Source: Mixta calida (lineage in GTDB: Bacteria > Pseudomonadota > Gammaproteobacteria > Enterobacterales > Enterobacteriaceae). Taken from it: a DNA stretch of 64,000 nt. The position numbers were made by a program, and so were the translations under genes. The stretch covers positions 3,268,540 to 3,332,539 of the forward strand of contig NZ_CP026378.1 of the NCBI RefSeq assembly GCF_002953215.1. The letters run 5' to 3'. Below are positions 47,937 to 57,700 of this stretch, one piece after another; the first letter of the stretch is position 1, and every line of letters begins with the position of its first letter. The notes beneath the pieces were generated by a model that worked only from the letters and a program-made list of their open reading frames with translations, was not told the DNA's origin and did no database searches.

Positions 47937-47952
47937 TTGGCTTGAGCGCTGG
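47937..47952 (+). promoter_or_regulatory. PurR-type box in the glyA-hmp divergent region
   Basis: ACGCAAACGATTGGCT matches 15 of 16 positions of the PurR consensus ANGCAANCGNTTNCNT. glyA is a PurR target in E. coli. The 300-odd-base divergent region otherwise contains only the hmp control site and leader sequence. Confidence 0.65.
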
Positions 47953-48087
47953 CAAGGCTTAGGTGGCAATTTATCTCTCCACGCGAATCGGATATTTCTT
48001 CAACGCCACCTTGCCGTTTTTTCATTACTCTTAACAGTAACCCCTTTATTTTTACGGTCTTATTTACAAACGCAACCGGCAACCTTT

Positions 48088-48110
48088 AACATGCATATAA
48101 AATTCATGTT
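48088..48110. promoter_or_regulatory. NsrR-type dyad before hmp
   Basis: AACATGCAT-N5-ATTCATGTT, an imperfect 23-base dyad with 9 of 11 pairs, resembles the NsrR consensus (ATGCAT-type half sites). It is 22 bases before the hmp start. Nitric-oxide-responsive repression is expected. Confidence 0.65.
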
Positions 48111-48132
48111 ATAAATCTACCAGGAGAAGCCC

Positions 48133-49317
48133 ATGCTTGATGCTCAAACCATCGCTACCGTTAAGTCCACCCTCCCCGCCGTCGCCGCCACCGGCCCTGC
48201 CCTGACCGCTCACTTTTATGACCGGATGTTTACCTATAATCCCGAGCTGAAAGATGTGTTCAATATGAGCAATCAGCGCAACGGCGATCAGCGTCAGGCG
48301 TTATTCGACGCTATCTGCGCTTATGGCGCCAATCTGGACAACCTGGCGGCCCTGCTGCCTGCGGTGGAACGTATTGCGCAAAAGCACACCAGCTTCTCCG
48401 TTAAGCCCGAGCAATATCAGATCGTCGGCAAGCATCTGCTGGCGACCATTGATGAGATGCTGCACCCGGGCGACGAAGTCCTGGAGGCCTGGGCCAAAGC
48501 CTACGGCGTGCTGGCTAACGTCTTTATCAATCGTGAAGAAGAGATTTACCACGCTAATGAAGAAAAACCTGGCGGCTGGCGCGGCACTCGCCCTTTCCGT
48601 ATTGAGGCGATCGAACAGCAGAGCGAGGTAATCAAAAGCTTTACGCTGACGCCGGTCGACGGCAAACCGGTAGCGGATTTCCAGCCCGGCCAGTATTTGG
48701 GCGTGCATGTGCAGGACCCCGATTTCGCCAACCATGAAATTCGCCAGTATTCACTGACCCATGCGCCGAACGGCCACCATTATCGCATCGCGGTCAAACA
48801 TGAACCACAGGGCACCGTCTCCGGCTGGATGCACGGCAAAGCGAAAGTGGGCGATGTGATTAATCTGGCGGCGCCGGCGGGCGATTTCTTCCTCCAGGCG
48901 GCTCCGTCGATGCCGGTGACGCTGATCTCCGCAGGCGTCGGCCTGACGCCGATGCTATCAATGCTGCATGGTTTGGCGGCGGAAAAACATCCGGCGCCGG
49001 TAACCTGGCTGCACGCGGCGGAAAACGGCTCGCTGCACGCGTTCGCGAACGAAGTGGCAGAGACCGGCGCACAGCTGCCTCATTTCCACAGCTATACCTG
49101 GTATCGTCAGCCGTTGGACGCGGATGCCGGACGTTTCAATGCGCAGGGCACGATGGATCTGTCGGTGGTGGCGTCCGAGCTGAACGAGCCTGACCGTCAG
49201 TTCTATCTCTGCGGCCCGGTCGGCTTTATGCAATTCATTGCCCGTCAGCTGTTGGACGCGGGCGTGCCGAACCAGCATATTCACTATGAGGTGTTTGGTC
49301 CGCATAAAGTGGTTTAA
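48133..49317 (+). CDS. hmp: Flavohaemoglobin (nitric oxide dioxygenase)
   Basis: Detoxifies NO to nitrate using O2 and NAD(P)H in the cytoplasm. The 394-residue length is standard. The globin domain (about 1-138) has the proximal haem His85 in IAQKHTSF. The FAD domain has the RxYSLT-type motif [11 protein letters not shown], and the NAD-binding domain has [14 protein letters not shown] and the C-terminal [13 protein letters not shown] 48133 follows AGGAG. It is followed, 36 bases on, by a racemase gene on the same strand that could share its transcript. Confidence 0.97.
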   Translation: MLDAQTIATVKSTLPAVAATGPALTAHFYDRMFTYNPELKDVFNMSNQRNGDQRQALFDAICAYGANLDNLAALLPAVERIAQKHTSFSVKPEQYQIVGKHLLATIDEMLHPGDEVLEAWAKAYGVLANVFINREEEIYHANEEKPGGWRGTRPFRIEAIEQQSEVIKSFTLTPVDGKPVADFQPGQYLGVHVQDPDFANHEIRQYSLTHAPNGHHYRIAVKHEPQGTVSGWMHGKAKVGDVINLAAPAGDFFLQAAPSMPVTLISAGVGLTPMLSMLHGLAAEKHPAPVTWLHAAENGSLHAFANEVAETGAQLPHFHSYTWYRQPLDADAGRFNAQGTMDLSVVASELNEPDRQFYLCGPVGFMQFIARQLLDAGVPNQHIHYEVFGPHKVV

Positions 49318-49353
49318 GCTGATCGTTTGAACCAACGCATGCACGGGTGAGCA

Positions 49354-50046
49354 ATGAAAACGATCGGTTTGCTGGGCGGAATGAGCTGGGAGTCTACGGC
49401 GCTTTATTACAAAATCATCAACGAAGGCGTACAGGCGCGGCTTGGCGGATTGCACTCCGCCAGGCTGGTGATGTACAGCGTCGATTTTTATGAAATAGAA
49501 CAGTTACAGGCGACCGGCGACTGGCAGACGGCGGGTGAAAAGCTTGCCGACGCCGCCCGTGCGCTACAGGCGGCCAATGCGGATTTTATCGTGCTGTGCA
49601 CTAACACTATGCATAAGGTCGCCCCCGCCATTCAGTCGGCGGCGTCGCTGCCGCTGCTGCACATCGCCGATGCGACGGCCGAGGCGGTGAAATCATCCGG
49701 CGCGGGCAAGGTAGGCCTGTTGGGTACCCGCTTCACCATGGAGCAGCCCTTTTATAAAGCGCGCCTGGAGCAGCAGTACGGCATCGAGGTGCTGGTGCCG
49801 GACGAGGCCGGACGTGAAACCGTGCATCAGATCATCTATCAGGAGCTATGCCTGGGCCATATCAACGCCGCCTCGCGTGAAAAATACCGGGCGGTGATTG
49901 CCGAACTGGTGGCGCGCGGCGCCGAGGCAATTATTATGGGCTGTACAGAGATTACGCTGCTGATTGATCAAGAGGATGCAGAGGTGCCGCTGTTCGACAC
50001 CACGCGCATCCATGCCGAGGCCGCCGTCGCGCTGGCGCTGGCGTAA
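49354..50046 (+). CDS. Aspartate/glutamate racemase family protein (YgeA/RacX-like)
   Basis: Cofactor-independent amino-acid racemase of 230 residues. The N-terminal signature MKTIGLLGGMSWESTALYY and the two catalytic Cys motifs CTNTMHK (near residue 84) and GCTEI (near 197) are present. E. coli YgeA of this family acts broadly on homoserine, lysine and other amino acids. The substrate here is not evident. It lies downstream of hmp on the same strand and ends at a strong bidirectional terminator shared with glnB. It may be co-transcribed with hmp. Confidence 0.87.
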   Translation: MKTIGLLGGMSWESTALYYKIINEGVQARLGGLHSARLVMYSVDFYEIEQLQATGDWQTAGEKLADAARALQAANADFIVLCTNTMHKVAPAIQSAASLPLLHIADATAEAVKSSGAGKVGLLGTRFTMEQPFYKARLEQQYGIEVLVPDEAGRETVHQIIYQELCLGHINAASREKYRAVIAELVARGAEAIIMGCTEITLLIDQEDAEVPLFDTTRIHAEAAVALALA

Positions 50047-50109
50047 TTTCAGCGCCCGACGGGTTTCACGTCGCACGGCGCCACCTGAAGCGGCCCTGCT
50101 TCAGATAAT

Positions 50110-50143
50110 AAAAAAGCCAGCCTTTGACGGGGCTGGCTTTTTT
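50110..50143. terminator. Bidirectional terminator, racemase / glnB
   Basis: Perfect 13-base arms AAAAAAGCCAGCC / GGCTGGCTTTTTT with an 8-base loop between convergent genes. Confidence 0.92.
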
Positions 50144-50155
50144 CAGCGCGGGCGA

Positions 50156-50578
<423 letters not shown>

Positions 50579-50617
50579 CTAAGCTACCATATCTGGCGGC
50601 GCAAGCGGCAGTAAAAA

Positions 50618-51952
50618 CTACTCTTTGAAGTCGTTGGCATCCAGCTCGTGACGCGCCAGCAGCTTGTAAAATTCGGTGCGGTTGCGCCCCGCCAGCCGCG
50701 CTGCGTTGGTTACATTGCCTTTCGTCATTTGCAGCAGCTTGCGCAGGTAGTTCAGCTCAAACTGATGGCGCGCTTCGACGAACGTAGGCAACGCGGTGTT
50801 TTCACCCGCCAGCGCCTGCTCCACCAGCGCTTCGCTAATTACCGGCGTCGAAGTCAGCGCCACACACTGCTCGATCACGTTCACCAGCTGACGCACGTTG
50901 CCGGGCCAGCTGGCGGTCATCAGACGCTTCATCGCATCGGTAGAAAAGCTGCGGACAAAAGGCTTGTGCCGCTCCGCCGCCTGACGCAGCAGATGATTCG
51001 CCAGCAGCGGAATATCCTCCGCGCGCTCATGCAGCGCCGGAATTTTCAGGCTGACCACATTCAGGCGGTAGAAGAGATCTTCACGGAACTCCTGTCTCTC
51101 CATCGCTTTCGGCAGATCGCGATGGGTGGCGGAAAGGATGCGCACGTCGATATCAAGGTCGCGGTTGCTGCCCAGCGGACGCACCTTACGCTCCTGCAAC
51201 ACGCGCAGCAGCTTAACCTGCAGCGTCTGCGGCATATCGCCGATTTCATCGAGAAACAGCGTACCGCCCTCCGCCGCCTGAAACAGCCCTTCGCGCGCGC
51301 TGACCGCGCCGGTAAACGCGCCTTTGGCGTGTCCGAACAGTTCCGATTCCAGCAGCTGCTCCGGCAGCGCGCCGCAGTTGATAGCGATAAACGGCTTGCT
51401 GGCGCGCGGACTGGCGGCATGGATCGCTTTCGCCAGCACCTCTTTTCCTGTGCCGCTCTGTCCATTGATCAGCACGCTGACGTCCGATTGCGCCACCATG
51501 TGCGCCTGCTCCAGCAGACGCTGCATCAGCGGGCTGCGGGTGACGATCGCCTCCCGCCAGGCGTCATCGCTGGCTGGCGCGCTGTGCGCCAGCGCCTCAT
51601 CGATGGCTTTATATAGCGCGTCACGGTCGACCGGCTTGGTCAAAAAGCTAAAAACGCCCTGCCGCGTCGCCGAGACCGCTTCCGGAATCGAACCGTGCGC
51701 CGTCAGGATAATGACCGGCAGACCGGGATGGAGGCGCTGAATTTCACCAAACAGCGCCAGGCCGTCCATTTCATCCATGCGCAGATCGCTGATCACCAGA
51801 TCGACCTTTTCTTTATTCAGCTGGCGCAGCGCGTCTGGCCCGCTGTCGGCGGTAGTGACCTGAAACCCTTCGCTGGTCAGACGCATGCCCAGCAGCTTCA
51901 GCAGCGCGGCGTCATCGTCAACCAGCAGCAGACGGGCGGAGTTATGTGGCAT
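50618..51952 (-). CDS. glrR: Sigma-54-dependent response regulator GlrR
   Basis: NtrC-type activator of 444 residues. The receiver domain has the phosphoacceptor Asp56 (SDLRMD). The AAA+ domain has Walker A GQSGTGKE, the sigma-54 contact loop GAFTGA and the Walker B motif GGTLFLDEIGD. A Fis-type helix-turn-helix is at the C-terminus (TNAARLAGRNRTEFYKLL). It is phosphorylated by GlrK and activates glmY. Predicted GlrR boxes and an IHF site lie upstream of glmY in this window. Its ATG overlaps the qseG stop by one base. Confidence 0.97.
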   Translation of the reverse strand: MPHNSARLLLVDDDAALLKLLGMRLTSEGFQVTTADSGPDALRQLNKEKVDLVISDLRMDEMDGLALFGEIQRLHPGLPVIILTAHGSIPEAVSATRQGVFSFLTKPVDRDALYKAIDEALAHSAPASDDAWREAIVTRSPLMQRLLEQAHMVAQSDVSVLINGQSGTGKEVLAKAIHAASPRASKPFIAINCGALPEQLLESELFGHAKGAFTGAVSAREGLFQAAEGGTLFLDEIGDMPQTLQVKLLRVLQERKVRPLGSNRDLDIDVRILSATHRDLPKAMERQEFREDLFYRLNVVSLKIPALHERAEDIPLLANHLLRQAAERHKPFVRSFSTDAMKRLMTASWPGNVRQLVNVIEQCVALTSTPVISEALVEQALAGENTALPTFVEARHQFELNYLRKLLQMTKGNVTNAARLAGRNRTEFYKLLARHELDANDFKE

Positions 51953-52683
51953 TATTGCGCCTCTTTTTCGTTACTGTTTACGGCGGATGTCGGCGCAGAA
52001 GCGCCGGTGACGCTGTTTTCATCGCTATGGCTATTCTCAGAGACATCCGGCGATTTTCGTGAAGAGAGCTGACGCTCAATATCGGTTAGCGTCGACAGCT
52101 TGCGGCGCGTCTCCGCCAACTCACGGCTTAGCTGCGCCTGTTTTTGCCGCAGGGCGTCAAGCTGGTTGTCGCTTGACTGTTGCAGATGATGGTAGCGCGT
52201 ACGCGTTTCCGACAGATCGAGCTGGGCCGCCTGATTAGCACGCCACAGCTGCATCAGCGGCCGCACCGACGCGGGAAAGGCGACGCTGAAGCTGTCGAGC
52301 TGAGCGATATACTGTTGGCGCTCGACCGGCGTTACGTTGCCGTTATCCAACAAAATCCCCTGTTTAAAGCTATTTTGCCAGCTGGTGGGCGGCCAGTTAT
52401 GAGCCTCGGCGCGCGCCGCTATCGGCGACAGCCGCGCCGCGCAGTCGGTGGCGCGCAGCCAGTAAAGCGGGTTTTTGATGCTGTTGCCGTCGTTAATTTG
52501 CCAGATGCGCGCGCAGTCCACCGCCAGATAATCGACGATATTGATTTCCGGGTCGGGAAGCGACGCAGCCTGGCGCGGTAAAACGCTATGCGACGGCGCC
52601 TGGCAAGCGGCAACCAGCAGCATGGAAAGCAGCGCCAAACGTCGGCCAATGCGTTGTGCGACAGAAAAAGTAAAGAAGGTCAT
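51952..52683 (-). CDS. qseG: Outer-membrane lipoprotein QseG
   Basis: Lipoprotein of 243 residues with lipobox LLVAA-C (Cys near residue 27), followed by a helical domain with a Gln-rich coiled coil (about 155-205). The C-terminal tail is Ser/Asp-rich and variable. In E. coli QseG binds and controls the sensor kinase GlrK (QseE). It is the middle gene of glrK-qseG-glrR, five bases after glrK and overlapping glrR by one base. It is a two-component operon with a built-in accessory sensor. Confidence 0.92.
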   Translation of the reverse strand: MTFFTFSVAQRIGRRLALLSMLLVAACQAPSHSVLPRQAASLPDPEINIVDYLAVDCARIWQINDGNSIKNPLYWLRATDCAARLSPIAARAEAHNWPPTSWQNSFKQGILLDNGNVTPVERQQYIAQLDSFSVAFPASVRPLMQLWRANQAAQLDLSETRTRYHHLQQSSDNQLDALRQKQAQLSRELAETRRKLSTLTDIERQLSSRKSPDVSENSHSDENSVTGASAPTSAVNSNEKEAQ

Positions 52684-52688
52684 CGCGA

Positions 52689-54113
52689 TTATTTCCCGAC
52701 GCTTAAATTAAGTTCGATACGAAAGCAGACATCCGCCTCCTCCGTGTGAATAAAATGCAGATCGCCCTGCATGCGCCGCAGGCAATCTTTTGCAATGCTC
52801 AGCCCAAGTCCGCTGCCTTTGACCGCGCCCTTACGCTGTTGTCGCCCCTGAAAGAAAGGTTCAAAGATCATCGTCTGCTCCGCTTCCGGGATAGGCGTGC
52901 CGGTATTGGCGACGTCGATCCATACCCGATTGCCGTGTGTCTGGGTACGAAACCAAATGGTACCGGATTCACTACCGTAATAGACAGCGTTGGAATAGAG
53001 ATTATCGATCACACGCGTCAGCAGCACCGGTTCGGCGCGACAGGTGGCGGCCTCCAGCTCAACGTGCGTCTGCATCAGCTTGGCGCGCGCCGTAAGGGCA
53101 TGCGCATCGATCACGCTGTGAATGATTTGCGACAGGTCGACCGTTTCCAGCGGCTGCGGCGTATCGGCCAGCTTGCGGTTATAGTCCAGCAGCTGTTCGA
53201 TCAGCCGCTGCAAATGTCGGCTGCTGCCGTCGAGAATGGCGACCACCTCTTTTTGATCGGCGGTGAGAGGACCGGCCACCTCGTCCGCCAGCAGCTCGGT
53301 GCCTTCACGCATGCTGGCCAGCGGCGTTTTCAGTTCGTGAGAGATATGGCGCAGAAACTCATGACGCTGCGATTCCAGCCACGCCAGACGTTCGCTCAGC
53401 CAGAGGATACGCTGCCCCAGCGCGCGGATCTCACGCGGCCCTTTAAAGCTGGCCATGTTGCCCAGCGGCCTGCCCTCGCCCAGCCGGTTGATCATTCGCT
53501 CCACGCCCTTTACCGGACCGATAATCATCCGGGTAAACAGCAGCACCAGCGCCAGCGTCACCAGAAACAGCAGCAGCGCCTGCCAGCCGAAAAATTGGCC
53601 GCGCTCGGCAATCTCGCGTTGCAGCTGCAGACCGCGGGAAAAGGCGGATTCGCGCGTCGCCTGCACCATCGCGGCGTTAGCGACGGAGAACGTTTCCAGA
53701 CTGGCGGCGGCGGCGTTAACAGGATTGCTGTTCAGGCAATGCAGCTGCTCCAGCTGGGTCAGCGTCTGCCGCAGGCTTTGCCAGGCGCGCAGATCGGGCA
53801 GCACCTGCGCGTGGGCGTCCAGCATCTGCGAATAGCGCGTGCGCTGCGTCTGATAGAGCCGCGCCAGCACCGGATCGCCCAGCACGCAATACTGGCGGTA
53901 GCTGCGCTCCAGCTCCAGCGCGGTGCGCGCCATCGCCTCGCTGCGGCGCACGTCGGTCAGCGTGGTGCGGTTGGTATCCGCCGCCTGCTGGCTCAGCGCG
54001 GAGAGGCTTTCCCACGCCTGCCAGGCCAGCACCAGCAGCGGCAGCAGCACCAGCAGAAAAGCCATCAGCACCAGCTGACGCAGGGAACGGGGAAAGAGTC
54101 GCCAGTTTTTCAC
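52689..54113 (-). CDS. glrK: Sensor histidine kinase GlrK (QseE)
   Basis: Inner-membrane sensor kinase for cell-envelope stress that phosphorylates GlrR. The start chosen is GTG 54111-54113 (MKNWRLFPRSLRQ), eight bases after AAGGA, giving 474 residues (E. coli 475). An ATG two codons upstream is too close to AAGGA, and a longer frame start is not family-like. Two membrane segments (about 13-35 and 165-190) bracket a periplasmic helical domain. HAMP, then the phosphoacceptor His in RHISHELKTPLASMREG, and the ATPase domain (GSGLGLSIAKDCL) follow. The gene is downstream of glmY. Confidence 0.95.
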   Translation of the reverse strand: MKNWRLFPRSLRQLVLMAFLLVLLPLLVLAWQAWESLSALSQQAADTNRTTLTDVRRSEAMARTALELERSYRQYCVLGDPVLARLYQTQRTRYSQMLDAHAQVLPDLRAWQSLRQTLTQLEQLHCLNSNPVNAAAASLETFSVANAAMVQATRESAFSRGLQLQREIAERGQFFGWQALLLFLVTLALVLLFTRMIIGPVKGVERMINRLGEGRPLGNMASFKGPREIRALGQRILWLSERLAWLESQRHEFLRHISHELKTPLASMREGTELLADEVAGPLTADQKEVVAILDGSSRHLQRLIEQLLDYNRKLADTPQPLETVDLSQIIHSVIDAHALTARAKLMQTHVELEAATCRAEPVLLTRVIDNLYSNAVYYGSESGTIWFRTQTHGNRVWIDVANTGTPIPEAEQTMIFEPFFQGRQQRKGAVKGSGLGLSIAKDCLRRMQGDLHFIHTEEADVCFRIELNLSVGK

Positions 54114-54205
54114 GCGCATTATCCTTGGTTGAAGTGAGGTTGATGCTAGCGAACAACGAGGCGGGAGGAAAGTCTGATCAAGACAACGGTGCGGGATAGC
54201 GCGCA

Positions 54206-54240
54206 AAATAAAACGGCAGAGCCGAAGCCCTGCCGTTTTA
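54206..54240 (-). terminator. Terminator of glmY
   Basis: Perfect 10-base arms AAAACGGCAG / CTGCCGTTTT with an inner GC-TTCG-GC tetraloop. On the minus strand ATTTTGCG follows. It lies 93 bases before glrK, so glrK would need read-through or its own promoter. Confidence 0.9.
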
Positions 54241-54430
54241 AGCGCGACGACTCTTCATCGCGCCGGGAATAGGTGGTGCCTAACTCAACGTTGCGCCCGG
54301 TGTTTGATAAAGCCGCGAACGGCTGTTATCGGTACGTGGACGGCAGGCACCGTTTTGTGCGTCATTCGGGATTTTTATGAAGCGCTAGACCGCCGAAGCA
54401 GGGCTGTCATAAACAGGTGAATGAGCCACT
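54206..54430 (-). ncRNA. glmY: Small regulatory RNA GlmY
   Basis: The transcript is predicted to begin at 54430 with AGTGGCTCATTCACC, the same 5' end as E. coli GlmY, and to end at the strong terminator at 54206-54240, about 225 nucleotides. Its place between glrK and purL is the conserved glmY locus. In E. coli GlmY sequesters RapZ and so protects GlmZ, which activates glmS (glucosamine-6-phosphate synthase). The distal part contains CAACGTTGAGTTAGGCACC, which resembles the glmS-pairing region of GlmZ as I remember it. That is worth checking. The 3' end is inferred from the hairpin. E. coli GlmY is shorter, about 184 nucleotides. Confidence 0.82.
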
Positions 54431-54441
54431 GCGGATATATT

Positions 54442-54457
54442 AGCAATTGTTATGCCA
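54442..54457 (-). promoter_or_regulatory. Sigma-54 promoter of glmY
   Basis: On the minus strand TGGCAT-N5-TTGCT fits the -24/-12 consensus (TGGCAC-N5-TTGCW) with one deviation. It ends 12-13 bases before the predicted RNA start. A possible sigma-70 -10 (TAATAT) overlaps it, as described for E. coli glmY. Confidence 0.85.
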
Positions 54458-54475
54458 ATTTAAAATAAAAATATT

Positions 54476-54488
54476 TAACTGCTTGATT
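54476..54488 (-). promoter_or_regulatory. IHF site between GlrR boxes and glmY promoter
   Basis: On the minus strand AATCAAGCAGTTA is a perfect match to the IHF core consensus WATCAANNNNTTR. It is placed to bend DNA between the activator sites and the sigma-54 promoter. Confidence 0.7.
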
Positions 54489-54573
54489 AAGATAAGGTTA
54501 AAAAACAGCGCCATTGGCACAAGAGGATTATTACGCGGATAAGAGAGAAGTTTTATTAATAAGGGCGTCAGAT

Positions 54574-54591
54574 TGTCGCTATTTAGCTACA
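54574..54591. promoter_or_regulatory. GlrR box, promoter-proximal
   Basis: TGTC-N10-TACA differs by one base from the GlrR consensus TGTC-N10-GACA. It is 63 bases (six helical turns) from the perfect box at 54637. Confidence 0.6.
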
Positions 54592-54636
54592 GTATCTCAT
54601 CAAAATATGTTACTCCATAAATTTCAACCACTTAAA

Positions 54637-54654
54637 TGTCTCCTTTTAGAGACA
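54637..54654. promoter_or_regulatory. GlrR box, perfect consensus
   Basis: TGTC-TCCTTTTAGA-GACA matches TGTC-N10-GACA exactly. It is about 180 bases upstream of the glmY promoter, normal for an enhancer site. A weaker TGTC half-site starts at 54670, 33 bases further upstream. Confidence 0.8.
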
Positions 54655-54701
54655 GTTAAACTACCTGACTGTCGCAATCTGGCAACGGCTCCGCTAAAGA
54701 T

Positions 54702-54732
54702 AAAAAAAACCGCACCCGAAACCGGTGCGGTT
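54702..54732 (-). terminator. Terminator after purL
   Basis: On the minus strand AACCGCACC / GGTGCGGTT arms with a 7-base loop are followed by eight T. Confidence 0.92.
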
Positions 54733-54754
54733 GCAGACTCACGCGACGCGAGTG

Positions 54755-57700
54755 TTAACCAAGCTGCTTGCGCGCATTACGGAAAATACGCATCCATGGG
54801 CCGTCTTCGCCCCACTCTGCCGGATGCCAGGAGTTGCTGACGGTGCGGAATACGCGCTCCGGGTGCGGCATCATGATGGTGACGCGGCCATTCTCGCTAG
54901 TCACCGCCGTAATGCCGTTCGGCGAGCCGTTAGGGTTGGCCGGATAATTTTCCGTTACCTTACCGTGGTTATCTACGTAGCGCAGCGCCACAATGCCTTT
55001 CGCTTCCAGCGCGGCGAGATGCGCGCCGTCGCGCACTTCCACAAAGCCTTCGCCATGCGAGACGGCGATCGGCATGCGCGATCCTGCCATCCCCTCCAGC
55101 AGCAGCGACGGGCTGGCCGCCACTTCCACCAGGCTAAAGCGCGCTTCAAAACGTTCTGACTGGTTGCGGACAAAACGCGGCCACAGGTCGCTGCCGGGAA
55201 TCAGCTCACGCAGATTCGACATCATCTGACAGCCGTTGCAGACGCCCAGCGCCAGCGTTTGCGGGCGATGGAAGAAGGTTTCAAACTGGTCGCGCACGCG
55301 GCTGTTGAACAGAATCGACTTCGCCCAGCCTTCGCCTGCGCCCAGCACGTCGCCATAGGAGAAGCCGCCGCACGCCACCAGCGCCTGCATTTCCTCCAGC
55401 CCGATGCGGCCAGCCAGCAGATCGCTCATATGCACGTCCACCGCATCGAAACCGGCGCGGTGGAAAGCGGCCGCCATCTCAACATGGGAGTTGACGCCCT
55501 GCTCGCGCAGCACCGCAACTTTGGGGCGCGCGCCGGTAGCGATAAAGGGCGCGGCGATATCTTCCTGCGGCTGGAAGGTCAGATGAACGTTCAGGCCCGG
55601 ATCGCTGTCCTCTTTTTTCGCCGCGTGTTCCTGGTCGGCGCAGATCGGATTATCGCGCAGGCGCTGCATCTGCCAGGTAGTTTCCGCCCACCAGACGCGC
55701 AGCGTAGTGCGACTTTCGCTGTAGATCGCTTTGTCACCTGAACGCAGGGTAAAGCGATCGCCTGGCAGCGCTTTGCCGAGATAGTGCACGCAGTCGCTCA
55801 GGCCGTGCGCGCCCAGCAGCGCTTCGACCGCCGCGCGATCCTGCGCCGCTACCTGAATGACCGCGCCCAGTTCTTCATTGAACAGGGCCGCCAGCGTATC
55901 CTCGCCCAGCGCGGCGATATCCGCGTCGATGCCGCAGTGTCCGGCGAAAGCCATCTCCGCCAGGGTTACCAACAGACCGCCGTCGGAGCGATCGTGGTAG
56001 GCCAGCAGTTTGCCCGCGCTGACCAGCGCCTGCATAGCGTTAAAAAAGCCTGCCAGCTGCTGCACGTCGCGCACATCGGCCGGCTTATCGCCCAGCTGAC
56101 GGAAGACCTGCGCCAACGCGGTGGCGCCCAGCGCGTTATGGCCTTTGCCAAGGTCGATCAGCAGCAGCGCGTTATCTTGTTCCGCCCGCAGTTGCGGCGT
56201 AACGGTGCGGCGCACATCCTCGACGCGTGCAAAGGCGGTAATCACCAGCGACAGCGGCGCGGTGATTTCACGCTGTTCGTCACCCTGCTGCCAGCGGGTT
56301 TTCATCGACATGGAGTCTTTGCCCACCGGAATGGTCAAACCCAGCGCCGGACAAAGTTCCTCGCCCACCGCTTTTACCGCCTCATAAAGGCCGGCGTCTT
56401 CGCCAGGGTGACCGGCGGCGGCCATCCAGTTAGCGGAGAGCTTGACGCGCTTCAGCGCGCCAATATCGGTCGCCGCCAGATTAGTCAGCGCCTCGCCGAC
56501 CGCCAGACGCGCCGAGGCGGCGAAATCGAGCAGCGCGACCGGCGCGCGCTCGCCCATTGAAAAGGCTTCGCCGTGGTAGCTGTCGAGGCTGGCGGTCGTC
56601 ACCGCGCAGTTGGCTACCGGCACCTGCCACGGGCCAACCATCTGATCGCGCGCCACCATGCCGGTTACGCTGCGGTCGCCGATGGTGATCAGGAAGGTTT
56701 TTTCCGCTACGGTCGGCAGATGGAGCACGCGCTTCACCGCCTCTTCCAGCGTCATGCCGTCGCGCGCCAGGGCTTCGTTCTGCGCCTGCTGACGACGCAC
56801 ATCGCGCGTCATCTTCGGCGTTTTGCCCAGCAGCACGTCCAGCGGCATATCGATCGGCTGGTTATCGAAGTGGCTGTCGGAGAGCGTCAGGTGCTGTTCT
56901 TCCGTCGCTTCGCCAATCACCGCATAGGGGGCGCGCTCGCGCTGGCAAAGTTGATCAAACAGCGCCAGCTTGTCCGGCGCCACCGCCAGCACATAGCGCT
57001 CCTGCGATTCGTTGCACCAAACTTCCAGCGGGCTCATGCCCGGCTCATCGTTGAGGATGTCGCGCAGGTTGAAACGCCCGCCGCGGCCGCCGTCGCTCAC
57101 CAGCTCCGGCATGGCGTTCGACAGGCCGCCCGCGCCCACATCGTGGATAAACAGAATCGGGTTCTGCTCGCCCAGCTGCCAGCAACGGTCGATCACTTCC
57201 TGACAGCGGCGTTCCATTTCCGGGTTGTCGCGCTGTACCGAAGCGAAATCGAGATCGGCGTCGGACTGGCCTGACGTCATAGAAGAAGCCGCGCCGCCGC
57301 CCAGACCGATATTCATTGCCGGGCCGCCCAACACGATCAGTTTCGCGCCAACGCTGATTTCGCCTTTCTGAACGTGATCGGCGCGGATATTGCCGATACC
57401 GCCCGCCAGCATGATCGGCTTATGGTAGCCGCGCAGTTCGCTGCCGTTGTGGCTGTCGACCCGCTCTTCATAGGTGCGGAAATAGCCGTTCAGCGCCGGA
57501 CGGCCAAATTCGTTGTTAAACGCCGCGCCGCCCAACGGGCCTTCCGTCATGATGTCCAGCGCGCTGACGATGCGATCGGGCTTGCCAAAATCCTCTTCCC
57601 ACGGCTGCTCGAAGCCGGGAATACGCAGGTTGGAAACGGAGAAGCCCACCAGACCGGCTTTTGGCTTCGCGCCGCGGCCGGTGGCGCCCTCATCGCGGAT

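Noticed and set aside
54514-54840. A 108-codon plus-strand frame across the glmY upstream region and the purL terminator
   Set aside because: It runs through GlrR boxes and a terminator, has no ribosome site, and its composition is not coding-like.
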